64,000 bases of DNA from the NCBI GenBank assembly GCA_902777355.1, contig CACYTU010000014.1:1-64000 (forward strand). Reading direction: 5' to 3'. The notes beneath the pieces are model-generated. The model did not search any database. It saw nothing but the letters and a program-made list of their open reading frames with translations, and was not told the DNA's origin. This DNA comes from an uncultured Lachnospiraceae bacterium. GTDB taxonomy: Bacteria; Bacillota; Clostridia; Lachnospirales; Lachnospiraceae. Of the stretch, positions 7,928-17,538 are shown in pieces; positions within the stretch are counted from its first letter, which is position 1, and the number at the start of each line of letters is the position of its first letter. Position numbers and translations under genes: made by a program.

Positions 7928-9514
7928 CTAATCTGACTGCTCTTTTTTGACAAACCAGAAATTCAGGTCTGTTTCGGCCTCGGGGATGCCGTCCACCCAG
8001 CCCGTGTTGGTATACTGCCAATAGGTGAAGCGGTAGGGGGATTCGGGAACACTGTTGTAATCGGCGTACCAGATCTCGGCGTTTTCCAGACGCGACATAT
8101 TGAGAATATCGGTCTCGGTGGAACAGTTGGCGTAGATGCCGGGGGTGTAGCCGGCGTCTTTGATCGTCTCGCAGAAGGCGACGGCATTATTGGTGAACTG
8201 GTCATTGCTGATATAGTTGATGCGGGCATCGTATTCAATCTGGATCTCGGGGTCAAAAACTATGGGAAGGGTGATCTTCACCTTGCTTTCCTCTATGACA
8301 TCGAGGCAGAGTTCTGCCTCTTCGATGGCTTCTTCGATGGTGACGGCCTGTGAAAAGACATATACTCCGACATCAAGACCGGCCTTTTTGGCGCGGGTGA
8401 GGTTTTTGATGGCGCGGGTGTCCCTCTCAAGACTGCCGGTGTGGAATGTGCGGTGCCCCGCGCGGACAAAGACAAAGTCATAGCCGGCTTTTTTTACCTT
8501 TTCCCAGTCAATCTGTCCCTGAAACTCAGAGACATCGATTCCCCTGCGGACAGTGTAATCGTCATCGCCCTTGTAATGGAGCCTGCCGTCATCGTCATAT
8601 TTGAGGTACTTCCAGTTGTAGTCGTGGAGCCCTGTGTTCAGAGGAAAAGTACGCAGATGGTTTTCTTCCCAGGCCCGGACATATTTCTTTTGTGTTTTTG
8701 TCAGGGAATCTTCTTTATCCTTATCATCTTTATCTTTATCCTCCTCTTTGTCCTTTTCCTTATCCTTTTCCTCCTCTTTGTCCTTTTCTTTCTTGTCCTT
8801 TTCTTTTTCAGGTTCTTTCTCCGATTCCTTCTGCTTTTCGGAGGCAGTCTTTTCGGAGGCGTCTTTCAGCTCTTTGGATTTAGCGGTGTCCCCGCCGTCT
8901 TTTTCAGCCGTTTTGTTCTTGTCAGCATTTGCGGCTTCTTGGTCCTTGCCGGCTTTTGCTGCGTTCTCCGCAGTGCTGTCTTTGGAAGATTCCGCGGATT
9001 TGTCTTTGGAAAGGGCTTTGGCGGGATCGGCGGAGGCAGCTGTGGAAGCGTCCCCGGAGGGAACAGCCGGGACGGCGGCGTAGGAAGAAGATCCGGCAGC
9101 AGGGCCTGTTCCGCCCTTGTCCGCTTCGGCGGGATTCGGGGAAGTGGTCCGGGCAGGGCCGGAAGCGCTGTTTTGGGACGGATCCTGGTCAGTCCCGTCT
9201 GAAAAAGTATAGGCGACGGGAGCCTCGGAATCAGGTGACAGAATCCGGGTGACGGACTCCAGTCCCAGCCAGGAGGATGGGTCTGAGGCAGAACTGCCGG
9301 CCTGCCGGGGATCGTCTGCCGCGCGGCGCAGTCCGGACACTACAAAAAACCCGCAGGCTGTAAGCAGGCAGGCTGTGATCAGAAGGGAGATTGCTGCCGC
9401 CAGCAGGGACTGCCTCCCGTTTCGGGAGTTACTGCTTTTTGCGGCACTGTTGTCAGTATTTTGATTGCCGGAAGACGGCGTTTTGGTTCTGTGTTTGAAA
9501 AACTGCATAGGCAT
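7928..9514 (-). CDS. GH25 muramidase (lysozyme), membrane-anchored
   Basis: 528 residues. The N-terminus is cytoplasmic and basic, followed by one transmembrane helix (about residues 37-60). A long low-complexity spacer (about 65-285) includes a run of roughly 60 Lys/Glu/Asp residues. The C-terminal 205 residues are a glycosyl hydrolase family 25 domain: GIDVSEFQG carries the first catalytic-site Asp, IVFDPEIQ carries the Asp/Glu pair, and YWQYT is near the end. GH25 enzymes cut the MurNAc-GlcNAc bond of peptidoglycan. The spacer could let a membrane-held enzyme reach the wall. It is the first gene of the minus-strand envelope cluster. The start is the ATG at 9514 with a weak site. Confidence 0.9.
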   Translation of the reverse strand: MPMQFFKHRTKTPSSGNQNTDNSAAKSSNSRNGRQSLLAAAISLLITACLLTACGFFVVSGLRRAADDPRQAGSSASDPSSWLGLESVTRILSPDSEAPVAYTFSDGTDQDPSQNSASGPARTTSPNPAEADKGGTGPAAGSSSYAAVPAVPSGDASTAASADPAKALSKDKSAESSKDSTAENAAKAGKDQEAANADKNKTAEKDGGDTAKSKELKDASEKTASEKQKESEKEPEKEKDKKEKDKEEEKDKEKDKEEDKDKDDKDKEDSLTKTQKKYVRAWEENHLRTFPLNTGLHDYNWKYLKYDDDGRLHYKGDDDYTVRRGIDVSEFQGQIDWEKVKKAGYDFVFVRAGHRTFHTGSLERDTRAIKNLTRAKKAGLDVGVYVFSQAVTIEEAIEEAELCLDVIEESKVKITLPIVFDPEIQIEYDARINYISNDQFTNNAVAFCETIKDAGYTPGIYANCSTETDILNMSRLENAEIWYADYNSVPESPYRFTYWQYTNTGWVDGIPEAETDLNFWFVKKEQSD

Positions 9515-9701
9515 TTTTACCGGAAAGTGGGCAGAAACGAAGACTGCCGCTGGATATGTTACTATCTGTTCTGTGTAAGATTAAATGCATAGGAACTTTT
9601 ATTATACCCATATTGGGGGGATAGGGCAAATGAATATTGACGAAGGAGGATCAGCAGGCAGATCAGCTGATAAGTAACATGAGAATTGACTGAGGCGGAC
9701 C

Positions 9702-9866
9702 GGGAGTTCAAGGGGTGAGTCCGGCGGAGTCCTGCCGCGGGAGTTCTGTGGGAGTTCAAGGCAGGGAGTTCAAGGGGTGAGTCCGGCGGAGTTCGGCCGC
9801 GGGAGTTCTGTGGGAGTTCAAGGGGTGAGTCCGGCGGAGTCCTGCCGCGGGAGTTCTGTCGGGGGT
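9702..9866. repeat. Three copies of a ~48 bp tandem repeat
   Basis: Units begin GGGAGTTCAAGGGGTGAG and continue GTCCGGCGGAG, then CCGCGGGAGTTCTGT; a partial unit lies between copies 1 and 2. It is in the 616-bp divergent gap (9515-10130) between the muramidase and the AAA ATPase. No gene is supported there; open frames across the array are by-products of the repetition. Confidence 0.85.
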
Positions 9867-10009
9867 TCCGCCTCGTGAAATAGTGACCAATTGTAACCCG
9901 CCGGCGGATTTTTTCATCAAACGAAGGCTTTTGCATGATATACTATAGGCAGTTGTTTTTTTAGATTCATAAGGAAATGGCAGGAAAAAATTTTGATCCG
10001 GAAACGGGC

Positions 10010-10092
10010 TTTATTCTTCATCGCGCAATACACGTGACTTCAGTCGTGGGATACGCATGCGCGCAAGACTCGCGAGCGAGTCTTGAATTGTC
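10010..10092. mobile_element. Possible IS200/IS605-type end remnant
   Basis: CACGTGACTTCAGTCGTGGG forms the short foot hairpin style seen at ends of IS200/IS605 elements. A second perfect palindrome (CAAGACTCGCGAGCGAGTCTTG) follows. A related sequence (TTATTCTT.ATCGCG.AA ... GTCTTGAA) lies at 62739-62788 and a half-copy (GAGCGAGTCTTGAATT) at about 14733. There is no transposase nearby. The assignment is tentative. Confidence 0.35.
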
Positions 10093-10130
10093 AATAAACA
10101 GGTTTGATTGAAACCGGAGAGGGCAGCGAA

Positions 10131-11840
10131 ATGGATTCAAGGAAAAAGAGGGAACTGGAAAAAGAAAAAGCGCGTCTGGAGGCTCTTCAGAATACAGAAA
10201 AGAAATTCCTGAAGGGAACGTTCGGTGATTTTTTCGGAAAAAAAGAGTCGGGTTCCGGCGGGACGAAGGCGGAGAACCCGGAGATGTCCTTCGGCAGCGG
10301 GAATAAGAGCACTAAGGCTGAGGCCGGTGGAAGCAGCCCGGCAAAAGAGAAGACCGGAACCGCTGACCTTTCTTTCGGAGACGGATTCGACGAGCTGGAG
10401 GCAAAGGGAAGGGAGATCACTTCGCAACTGAACGCCAGGACAGACGCCCTTCAGAGGGCCAACGACGCCCTGAAAGAGGTACAGGCCCTTCTGGACAATC
10501 CGCTCTATGACGGAATGCCTTCTGTGACCGGCAGAGGCACATCAGGGAAGGGCGCTTCTCCCGATACAGGCAAAAAACCGGTGGAAATAGACCCCGGACT
10601 GATGGCGGGCAGTGACGGAGACCTGTTTTCGGGACTGGCCGGCGGCGGAAACGGAAGCGGCGGCGCAGGGGGAACTTCAGGCAGCTCCTTCGATGATCCC
10701 ATGTCAGCAGCCGGGGACGGTTTTGCGCAGGGTATCTCCGGACAGCAGGCTGCTCAGCAGGCGCAGCCGGGGGAAAAAGAGAAGGAGAAAGAGCCCGAAA
10801 AGGATCCCATGGAGGAACTGGACAAGCTGATCGGCCTGACCAAGATCAAACATGACGTGAAAGAACTGATGGATTTTGTGAAGATCCAGAAGATGCGTAA
10901 GGACGGAGGCCTGAAGTCAGTACCGGTATCACTCCATCTGGTATTTACGGGCAATCCCGGGACCGGCAAAACGACAGTAGCAAGGATCCTGGCCCAGCTT
11001 TACAAGAAGATCGGCGTCCTGTCAAAGGGACAGCTGGTGGAAGTGGACCGGTCGGGTCTGGTCGCCGGCTATGTGGGGCAGACCGCTCTGAAGACTGCCA
11101 AAAAGATCGAAGAGGCGAAGGGCGGCGTACTGTTTATCGATGAGGCCTATGCACTGGCCCGCAAGGATGACACTTTCGGACAGGAATCGATCGATACGAT
11201 CCTCAAAGCCATGGAGGACAACCGGGATGACTTTGTCGTGATCGTTGCGGGCTATACAAAACCCATGGAGAACTTTATCAACAGCAACCCCGGTCTGAAA
11301 TCCCGCTTCAACAAATATATCGAATTCCCGGATTACACCATCGATGAACTGATGGGGATTTTCGATATGAACTGCAAAAAGTATGATTATGAGGCCGAGG
11401 AGGACGTGAAGGCGCAGATCCGGGCCATGATCGTGCAGAGAAAGCTGGCGACGAGAGAGAATTTTGCCAACGCGCGCGAAGTCCGCAATTTATTTGAGGA
11501 AATCATCACCAATCAGGCCAGGCGTGTCGCCGCCATGGACAATCCCGGGCGGGACGACATGAAGAAGATCATGATCGAGGATCTGACAGAAACAGCCCGG
11601 TCGGATGCCGAAAAAACAATAAAGAAGGCGGCAGAAATGACCGGAAAGGCGGCTGACAGGGACGGCGGAAAACCGGACGGCGCGCAGGCAGAGGAAACGC
11701 CTGCCGGGGAACAGGCAGGAGATAATCCCGGGGAGAAAGCCGGAGAAACTGCTAAACCTTCAGAAGCTGCTGAAAAGGAGCCTGAGAAGCCGGTTGATGT
11801 GGAAGAAACAGGGACAGAGAATACAGCAGCAAGGGAATGA
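10131..11840 (+). CDS. CbxX/SpoVK-type AAA+ ATPase
   Basis: 569 residues from the ATG at 10131 with GGAGAGG eight bases upstream; a TTG at 10104 in the same frame is less likely. Residues about 1-220 are coiled or disordered: charged at the start, then Gly/Ser-rich. One AAA+ module follows: Walker A GNPGTGKTT, Walker B GVLFIDEAYAL, and an arginine-finger region (NPGLKSRF). The family includes CbxX/CfqX (RuBisCO activase type), SpoVK and the ATPase domain of EccA. These remodel protein partners; the partner here is not evident. The C-terminal 75 residues are an acidic Glu/Ala/Gly tail. No neighbour suggests a specific role. Confidence 0.88.
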   Translation: MDSRKKRELEKEKARLEALQNTEKKFLKGTFGDFFGKKESGSGGTKAENPEMSFGSGNKSTKAEAGGSSPAKEKTGTADLSFGDGFDELEAKGREITSQLNARTDALQRANDALKEVQALLDNPLYDGMPSVTGRGTSGKGASPDTGKKPVEIDPGLMAGSDGDLFSGLAGGGNGSGGAGGTSGSSFDDPMSAAGDGFAQGISGQQAAQQAQPGEKEKEKEPEKDPMEELDKLIGLTKIKHDVKELMDFVKIQKMRKDGGLKSVPVSLHLVFTGNPGTGKTTVARILAQLYKKIGVLSKGQLVEVDRSGLVAGYVGQTALKTAKKIEEAKGGVLFIDEAYALARKDDTFGQESIDTILKAMEDNRDDFVVIVAGYTKPMENFINSNPGLKSRFNKYIEFPDYTIDELMGIFDMNCKKYDYEAEEDVKAQIRAMIVQRKLATRENFANAREVRNLFEEIITNQARRVAAMDNPGRDDMKKIMIEDLTETARSDAEKTIKKAAEMTGKAADRDGGKPDGAQAEETPAGEQAGDNPGEKAGETAKPSEAAEKEPEKPVDVEETGTENTAARE

Positions 11841-11934
11841 AATGATAGTTGATTTTCAGACCGGCACGAAATTCGAGTGTTTCGGGCAGTTTTAGCGGGA
11901 TAGCCTGAAAAATGTATGGAGGGACTGTAAAGAT

Positions 11935-12927
11935 ATGAAAATCGCGATCTTGGGTACAGGTTTTATTATCAGGGAAGCGCTGACGGCAATGTCGGAGGTC
12001 CCGGAGATTGAACTGGCAGCGATCCTGGCCAGGCCCCACAGCGTGGACAAGGGGCGCGCATTTGCGGAGGAATTCGGAATCGGTAAGGTGTATACGGATT
12101 ATGACCGGCTGCTGGCGGATCCGGAGATCGATACGGTCTATGTCGGTCTCATCAATCTGGTACACTATGAATATGGAAAGAAAGCCCTTCTGGCGGACAA
12201 AAACGTGATTATGGAGAAGCCCTTCACGACTCTGACTGCCCATGCGCAGGAACTGGCTGATATCGCCAGGAGCCGGGGCAGATTTATCTTTGAGGCAGTG
12301 ACCAACCGCAACTGCAGGATCATCGAGAAAATGAGAGAGACCCTGCCTCAGATTGGCAGAATCCGCATGATACAGGCAAACTACAGCCAGTATTCCAGCC
12401 GCTATGACCGGTATCTGACGGGAGACGTGGCCCCTGCATTTGACCTGGCTGCCTGCGGCGGAGCGCTCTATGACCTCAACGTCTACAATTTCAACATGGC
12501 GATCGCCCTGGTCGGGGAGCCCGAAGAGGTGAAGTATTATCCCAACATCGGCTTCAACGGCGTCGACACCTCTGGCATCGCCATCCTGCAGTACAGGGAT
12601 TTCGTCGGTGTGCTGGCGGGCGCCAAGGATTCGGACAGCCCCTGCCACTTCACGATCCAGGGGGAGAAGGGCTGGATCCAGGTGCCGGGAAAGCCCAATG
12701 AGGTCGAGAGACTGCGGATCTGCGTCAACAAGAAGATCGAGGATTTTACCCCTCCCGCGGATAAAAACCGCATGGTTCAGGAGTTCCGCAATTTTTCCAA
12801 AGCAGTCGCCGAAAATGACCGCTCCTTTATGGAACGGGAGATTGAGATCACGCTGGCAGTCATGCGCACGATCGAGCGCGCCAGGCTGGGTGCCGGAATC
12901 CCTTATCCGACAGATGTGCAGGCATGA
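11935..12927 (+). CDS. Gfo/Idh/MocA family oxidoreductase
   Basis: 330 residues. The N-terminal Rossmann fold starts at once (KIAILGTGFI, a GxGxxI type nucleotide loop), followed by the family EKPFTT motif (about residues 97-102), whose Lys takes part in catalysis. The second half is the alpha/beta substrate domain with GGALYDLNVY. These enzymes are NAD(P)-dependent sugar, inositol or amino-sugar dehydrogenases; the substrate cannot be assigned. GGAGGG lies upstream of the ATG. The stop overlaps the start of the next gene (ATGA), so the two are probably translationally coupled. Confidence 0.9.
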   Translation: MKIAILGTGFIIREALTAMSEVPEIELAAILARPHSVDKGRAFAEEFGIGKVYTDYDRLLADPEIDTVYVGLINLVHYEYGKKALLADKNVIMEKPFTTLTAHAQELADIARSRGRFIFEAVTNRNCRIIEKMRETLPQIGRIRMIQANYSQYSSRYDRYLTGDVAPAFDLAACGGALYDLNVYNFNMAIALVGEPEEVKYYPNIGFNGVDTSGIAILQYRDFVGVLAGAKDSDSPCHFTIQGEKGWIQVPGKPNEVERLRICVNKKIEDFTPPADKNRMVQEFRNFSKAVAENDRSFMEREIEITLAVMRTIERARLGAGIPYPTDVQA

Positions 12928-14000
12928 CCAGGACATCATATGCCGGACAGACAGACCTGAAAATACAGACTGATCGTTCCCCGGGGGACAGAGAGGAATC
13001 AATTTTGGATACACGAATCATGGAGAGGGCAAAGCCCTGCCTCAAACAATTGAAACAAGGGGGAAAAATACTGGGGAAGACCGCGAAAATGCTTCTGGAG
13101 ACCACCGTGCAGGATGTGATGACGAAAGCTGCCGGCGCGGGAGCGGAGCAGAATCAGGAGAATGTCGCAGGGAAAAAGAATTATGCTCTGATCACCGGAG
13201 CCAGCTCCGGAATCGGACTGGAATTTGCCCGGCGCCTTTCGCTGGAGGGCTATCCGCTGATCCTGATCGCCCGCAGGCGGGACAGGCTTGAGATGCTGCG
13301 CAGAGAGCTGGGCACTGAGTGCCTGCTGCTGCCCGCGGATCTGTCCAGACACGAGGATCTGATCCGCCTGTGCGAAGACCTGGTGGGGCGGAAGATTGAT
13401 ATTTTTATCAATAACGCGGGATTCGGAGTCGCAGGACCCTTCATGGGGACGGACCTTCTGCGGGAAGTGAACATGATCGATGTGAATGTGACCGCTCAGC
13501 ATGTCCTGTTTAAGTATATTCTGCACCGCATGGACGCGGAGGGAGGCGGATCCATTCTCAACGTGGCGTCCTCGGCGGGCCTGTTCCCGGCAGGTCCCTT
13601 CATGGCGGGATACTACGCCACCAAAGCCTATATGACCAGCCTGACCCGCGGTGTCGTCGAAGAACTGAGACAGGCGGGATCCCCGGTCTATGTGGGATGC
13701 CTGTGCCCCGGCCCCGTGAACACAGAGTTCAACGACGTGGCCAGCGTCTCCTTCGCGCTGCCGGGAATTTCCGCGGAGGAGTGCGTCGACTATGCCCTGA
13801 AGATGATGGCAAAAAAACAGGTGGTGATCATTCCGGGCAGAGAACTTCAGGCGGCTGTTTTCGGACAGAGATTTCTTCCGACCGCGCTGACGGTCCGCAT
13901 AACTGCCGCCCAGCAGAGAAAAAAGCTGGCTGCGGATGACTCCGCGAAAGGCCGCAGGGCGGGCGCGGTGGATTCCTTCACGGAATCGGCCGGGACATGA
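12924..14000 (+). CDS. Short-chain dehydrogenase/reductase
   Basis: Up to 358 residues. Classical SDR motifs: TGASSGIG cofactor loop, NNAGFG, a catalytic Ser in NVASSAG, and YYATKAY carrying the YxxxK pair. The SDR fold starts at about residue 87, so the first 85 residues are an extension. The start is ambiguous: the ATG at 12924 overlaps the previous stop but has a poor site, while the TTG near 13004 and the ATG at 13020 lie after AGAGAGGAA. The substrate is unknown; coupling to the Gfo/Idh gene suggests the same pathway (inference). The C-terminus is a basic disordered tail. Confidence 0.85.
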   Translation: MTRTSYAGQTDLKIQTDRSPGDREESILDTRIMERAKPCLKQLKQGGKILGKTAKMLLETTVQDVMTKAAGAGAEQNQENVAGKKNYALITGASSGIGLEFARRLSLEGYPLILIARRRDRLEMLRRELGTECLLLPADLSRHEDLIRLCEDLVGRKIDIFINNAGFGVAGPFMGTDLLREVNMIDVNVTAQHVLFKYILHRMDAEGGGSILNVASSAGLFPAGPFMAGYYATKAYMTSLTRGVVEELRQAGSPVYVGCLCPGPVNTEFNDVASVSFALPGISAEECVDYALKMMAKKQVVIIPGRELQAAVFGQRFLPTALTVRITAAQQRKKLAADDSAKGRRAGAVDSFTESAGT

Positions 14001-14032
14001 AAGAAACAGTGGACGCAGGGTTACAAGTCACA

Positions 14033-14160
14033 CCCGCACCAAACACTTAGCTGTTTGGTGCGGGGGCGGTCATTTTGACTGGACTCAAGGGCGTTTTCCA
14101 TTGGCCGAAGGCCAATTTGGAATGGAAAACGCCCCGTTTACTGGTCACGGTGTGACCAGT
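14033..14160. repeat. Three consecutive perfect hairpins before the atp operon
   Basis: CCCGCACCAAACA/TGTTTGGTGCGGG at 14033-14064, GGCGTTTTCCA/TGGAAAACGCC with an inner TTGGCC/GGCCAA at 14090-14133, and ACTGGTCAC/GTGACCAGT at 14140-14160. They sit in the 381-bp gap between the SDR gene and atpZ. Only A/T-rich DNA with a TATAAT at 14225 follows; the promoter of the operon may be there. Confidence 0.75.
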
Positions 14161-14381
14161 AACGATGCAGGGCTTTTTTCGGAATATCGTTTTGGCTTGC
14201 CGACATTTAAAGGAAAGTGTATTATATAATTGGCTGTTTGTTTTTTTGGGGGCATAATCGAAATAATGTACAACCCTGTCTTTGGACAGTAAATACGCTT
14301 TTTTTATCTGGTTTTCAGCCGCCGGGACTTTAGTCGGAAGTACCTGCGGGAGGATGACGGGATATTCGGGAGGTCTGCACG

Positions 14382-14645
14382 ATGAAATGGAATGAAATAT
14401 TTGCGCAGCTGACCATGCTGGCGCAGCTTGGCCTTTCTCTTGCCACCCCCCTCCTGATCTGTCTGGCTGTGTGCTATCTGCTCTGTACCCGCCTGGGTTT
14501 TGGCCTCTGGGTCTATATCCCGGGGATGATCATGGGACTGGGAGCATCCTTTATGACTGCCTATAAGGTATATTTATCGGTCACCGGCCGGCAGAAAAAA
14601 AGAGAGCGGGGAGAAAAAGAGGTATCTTTTAACAAGCATATTTGA
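14382..14645 (+). CDS. atpZ: AtpZ/AtpI-like ATP synthase accessory membrane protein
   Basis: 87 residues with two transmembrane helices (about 12-36 and 42-65) and a basic, charged C-terminus. Hydrophobic pattern, size and position as first gene of the atp operon match the AtpZ family of small proteins, which act in ATP synthase assembly or Mg2+ uptake. GGGAGG is placed well upstream of the ATG. Assignment rests mainly on context and topology. Confidence 0.75.
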   Translation: MKWNEIFAQLTMLAQLGLSLATPLLICLAVCYLLCTRLGFGLWVYIPGMIMGLGASFMTAYKVYLSVTGRQKKRERGEKEVSFNKHI

Positions 14646-14754
14646 CGACTCCCGCCGCCGCAGGGGACCGGAGAGCGTGCCCGGAATAATAATCGGGATA
14701 ATTAATCGGGATAATATAGAAAGACAGCTTTAGAGCGAGTCTTGAATTTGTATA

Positions 14755-14815
14755 GTTCATTTTAAATATTTTCAGAAAGCAATAATTTAAATATTTTCAG
14801 AAAGCTATAATTAGA
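14755..14815. repeat. 25 bp direct repeat between atpZ and atpI
   Basis: Two adjacent copies of TTTAAATATTTTCAGAAAGC followed by (A/T)ATAATT. It follows a shorter duplication (AATCGGGATAAT at about 14690-14715). No gene is seen in this gap. Confidence 0.8.
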
Positions 14816-14836
14816 AAGATAAAATAAGAAGAACTC

Positions 14837-15406
14837 ATGAAATTACAAAGTGCAGTGAAAAAAGAAACGGTTGCAGTGGCAGCAGGGACCGGAATCGGCT
14901 GTGCTGTCCTGATCGTTCTGTTTCTGATCATGTATCTGATTTTTCCGGAATCATCCGTGAAATTTGACTACCGGGTCGTCCTCGGCGCCCTGTGCGGCGG
15001 AGCGGTGGCTGTCGCCAACTTCTTTCTGATGGCGCTCACTGTTCAGAGCGTGGTCAATGTGACAAACCGGGACGACGCCCTGAGGATGATGCGCGTCAGC
15101 TATAGAAACCGCATGCTGATGCGGGGAATCTGGATCATAGTCGCTATAGTCGCGCCCTGCTTCAACTATGCGGCGGGCATTATTCCTCTTTTCATTCCCA
15201 GTCTGGTGATCAAGATCAGAGGGATCAGACTCGGCGTCACGGGTAAGCCCGCAGCCGGCGGGACTGAGTCCGCCGGGGGGACTGGAAACGCTGGTCAGAC
15301 TGAAACAGCCGACCAGGCTGAAACGTCTTCACAGGCTGGCGCCGACCAGACTGAAGCAGACGGGGGAGAGAAGGCGGAACAGCCGGAGGAAACCGTCCGG
15401 CCATAA
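14837..15406 (+). CDS. atpI: ATP synthase subunit I (assembly factor)
   Basis: 189 residues with four hydrophobic segments (about 15-38, 47-68, 94-110 and 113-130), then a roughly 55-residue Gly/Ala/Thr/Glu tail. The four-helix pattern and place directly before atpB match AtpI, which helps assemble the c ring. The tail is low complexity (GGTESAGG, TETADQAET, TSSQAGADQTEA) and unusual for the family; its DNA is degenerate repeats. Confidence 0.8.
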   Translation: MKLQSAVKKETVAVAAGTGIGCAVLIVLFLIMYLIFPESSVKFDYRVVLGALCGGAVAVANFFLMALTVQSVVNVTNRDDALRMMRVSYRNRMLMRGIWIIVAIVAPCFNYAAGIIPLFIPSLVIKIRGIRLGVTGKPAAGGTESAGGTGNAGQTETADQAETSSQAGADQTEADGGEKAEQPEETVRP

Positions 15407-15683
15407 ACATCATAAACGCCAACACCATAAGCACTATTTTCGAAGCTTTCCGCTCAACTGCAGTGAAAAGGCAGGGTCTTTCAGAGAAAATGTGGGGGAT
15501 TTTCTCCGGGACAGGGCTTTGGCTGGAGAAGCAGCGGTTTGCCGCAGCACGGACAAAAGCAGAGTATTTTTTCTGTGTCTGAGCTGTCATACAAGCGCGA
15601 TTGATTTTGCGTTTAACAAAAAATCACAAGATGCAGCAGGAGGTAAATTAAAGAAAGGAGAAAGAAGGAGGTGAGATATCTGA

Positions 15684-16448
15684 ATGGAATTTGACATTTC
15701 CGGTGCGAAAATATTCGCCAGAATTCCGACGGGACTCCCTGTTCTGGGAGATATCCTGATTTCGGAGACAGTTGTGGTGAGCTGGATCGTCATGCTCATC
15801 ATCACGGGACTGTGCATTTTCCTGACGCGCAATTTAAAGGTGGAGAATATCTCAAAACGCCAGGCGGTCGCGGAAATGATCGTGGAAGCGGCTAACAACC
15901 TGGTGCGGAGCAATACGGGCGGCACGAAATTTGACGGGCTGATTCCGTTTGTATCTACGATATTTGCCATGAGTATTGTCTCAAACCTGATCAGCCTGAT
16001 TCCAATCTTCCGGAGTCCGACTGCGGATCTGTCGACGGAAGCAGCCTGGGCGATCGTGGTATTTTTCATGATCACGGCGAACAAGATCAAGGCAGGCGGT
16101 GTACTGGGATACATGAAGGGATTCACAGAACCGATTCCCGTCATGACACCGTTCAACATCCTGTCCGAGCTCGCGACACCTGTCAGTATGGCCTGCCGTC
16201 ATTTCGGCAACATCCTGTCCGGTATCGTTATCAACGGCCTGATCTATGCTGCTCTGGGCATCGCGTCCGCGGCCCTTCTGGGACTTTTCCCGGGAGCTGT
16301 CGGTGATTTCCTGAGCAATATCCCGATCTTCGCTGTAGGTCTTCCGGCAGTCCTGTCGTTCTATTTCGACTGGTTCACCGGCGCGATGCAGGCATTTATC
16401 TTTACAATGCTGACGATCATGTATATCGCCAATGCCGCGGAGGGCTGA
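15684..16448 (+). CDS. atpB: F1Fo ATP synthase subunit a
   Basis: 254 residues, polytopic membrane protein. It forms the ion half-channels of Fo beside the c ring. The stator arginine is visible in MACRHFGNILSG (about residue 172), and the C-terminal helices around FIFTMLTIMYIANAAEG are typical. GGAGGTGAG lies upstream with a longish spacing. Ion specificity should be judged with subunit c. Confidence 0.95.
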   Translation: MEFDISGAKIFARIPTGLPVLGDILISETVVVSWIVMLIITGLCIFLTRNLKVENISKRQAVAEMIVEAANNLVRSNTGGTKFDGLIPFVSTIFAMSIVSNLISLIPIFRSPTADLSTEAAWAIVVFFMITANKIKAGGVLGYMKGFTEPIPVMTPFNILSELATPVSMACRHFGNILSGIVINGLIYAALGIASAALLGLFPGAVGDFLSNIPIFAVGLPAVLSFYFDWFTGAMQAFIFTMLTIMYIANAAEG

Positions 16449-16543
16449 GAAAAAGCGCATCAGAAAACGGCGCAGATTTTTAAACCATCAAAATCACCTG
16501 ATATCCTTTGGCCTTTTGATTTGACTGAGGCAGGAGGAAAACG

Positions 16544-16609
16544 GTGAGCACCCTGGGGGGAGGTGCGGATTCCGCTTATAATCGGAGTCGCAGTTACTAT
16601 TACAATTAA
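16544..16609 (+). CDS. Possible 21-residue peptide between atpB and atpE
   Basis: A GTG start has a near-perfect AGGAGG six bases upstream and reads 21 codons (start STLGGGADSA, then Tyr/Ser-rich end) to a TAA. The gap between atpB and atpE is 254 bp, long for an atp operon. It could be a leader peptide that sets translation of the abundant c subunit, a decaying gene or chance. There is no homology evidence. Confidence 0.25.
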   Translation: MSTLGGGADSAYNRSRSYYYN

Positions 16610-16681
16610 AAATACTATTTAGGACTTTTGTGTTTGTAGGAAGTTTACTGTTTAAGATTTTTACGATTGAAGGAAATATGA

Positions 16682-16984
<303 letters not shown>

Positions 16985-17034
16985 TCAACTGCCAGCTGCA
17001 TTAAATATACAGCCAGCAGTCATGGAGGAAAGAT

Positions 17035-17538
17035 ATGAATACACAGCCACTGGTAACACTTGTGCCGTGGACCATGATCGCCCAGTTCCTTAACCTGATG
17101 ATCCAGCTGTTTCTGATCAAGAAATTCCTTTTCAAACCGATCAACGAGATCCTTGAGAAGAGACGCCAGGCCGCGGACAAGGAAATCCGCGAAGCGCGCC
17201 AGGCCAAAGAAGAGGCGGACGATCTGAAGACACAGTATGAGTCCGGCATCGCGAAAGCGCGCGAAGAGGCTGCCAGAATCGTGCAGAGCGCACAGAAAGA
17301 GGCGCAGAGCCGCGCCGATGAACTGGTGCAGGAAGCCCAGACAAAGGCGGCCGGCATCAAGGCGCAGGCAGAGGCCGATATCGCGCAGGAGCGCAAAAAA
17401 GCGATCAATGAGGTCAAGAATGAGATCGGCGGAATTGCCATGGATATAGCGGGCAAGGTCGTTGAGAAAGAGATCAACGAGGCCGATCACAAAAAGCTCA
17501 TTGAAGATTTTATTAAGAATGTAGGAGAGGCATCATGA
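17035..17538 (+). CDS. atpF: F1Fo ATP synthase subunit b
   Basis: 167 residues: one N-terminal membrane helix (about 10-30), then a long charged coiled coil rich in Lys/Glu/Ala (residues 35-140). It forms the peripheral stalk that holds F1 against rotation. GGAGG precedes the ATG. It overlaps the start of atpH by four bases. Confidence 0.95.
   Translation: MNTQPLVTLVPWTMIAQFLNLMIQLFLIKKFLFKPINEILEKRRQAADKEIREARQAKEEADDLKTQYESGIAKAREEAARIVQSAQKEAQSRADELVQEAQTKAAGIKAQAEADIAQERKKAINEVKNEIGGIAMDIAGKVVEKEINEADHKKLIEDFIKNVGEAS

Noticed and set aside
9562-9936. A 124-residue minus-strand frame
   Set aside because: It is mostly the 48-bp repeat, with no ribosome site and no family resemblance.
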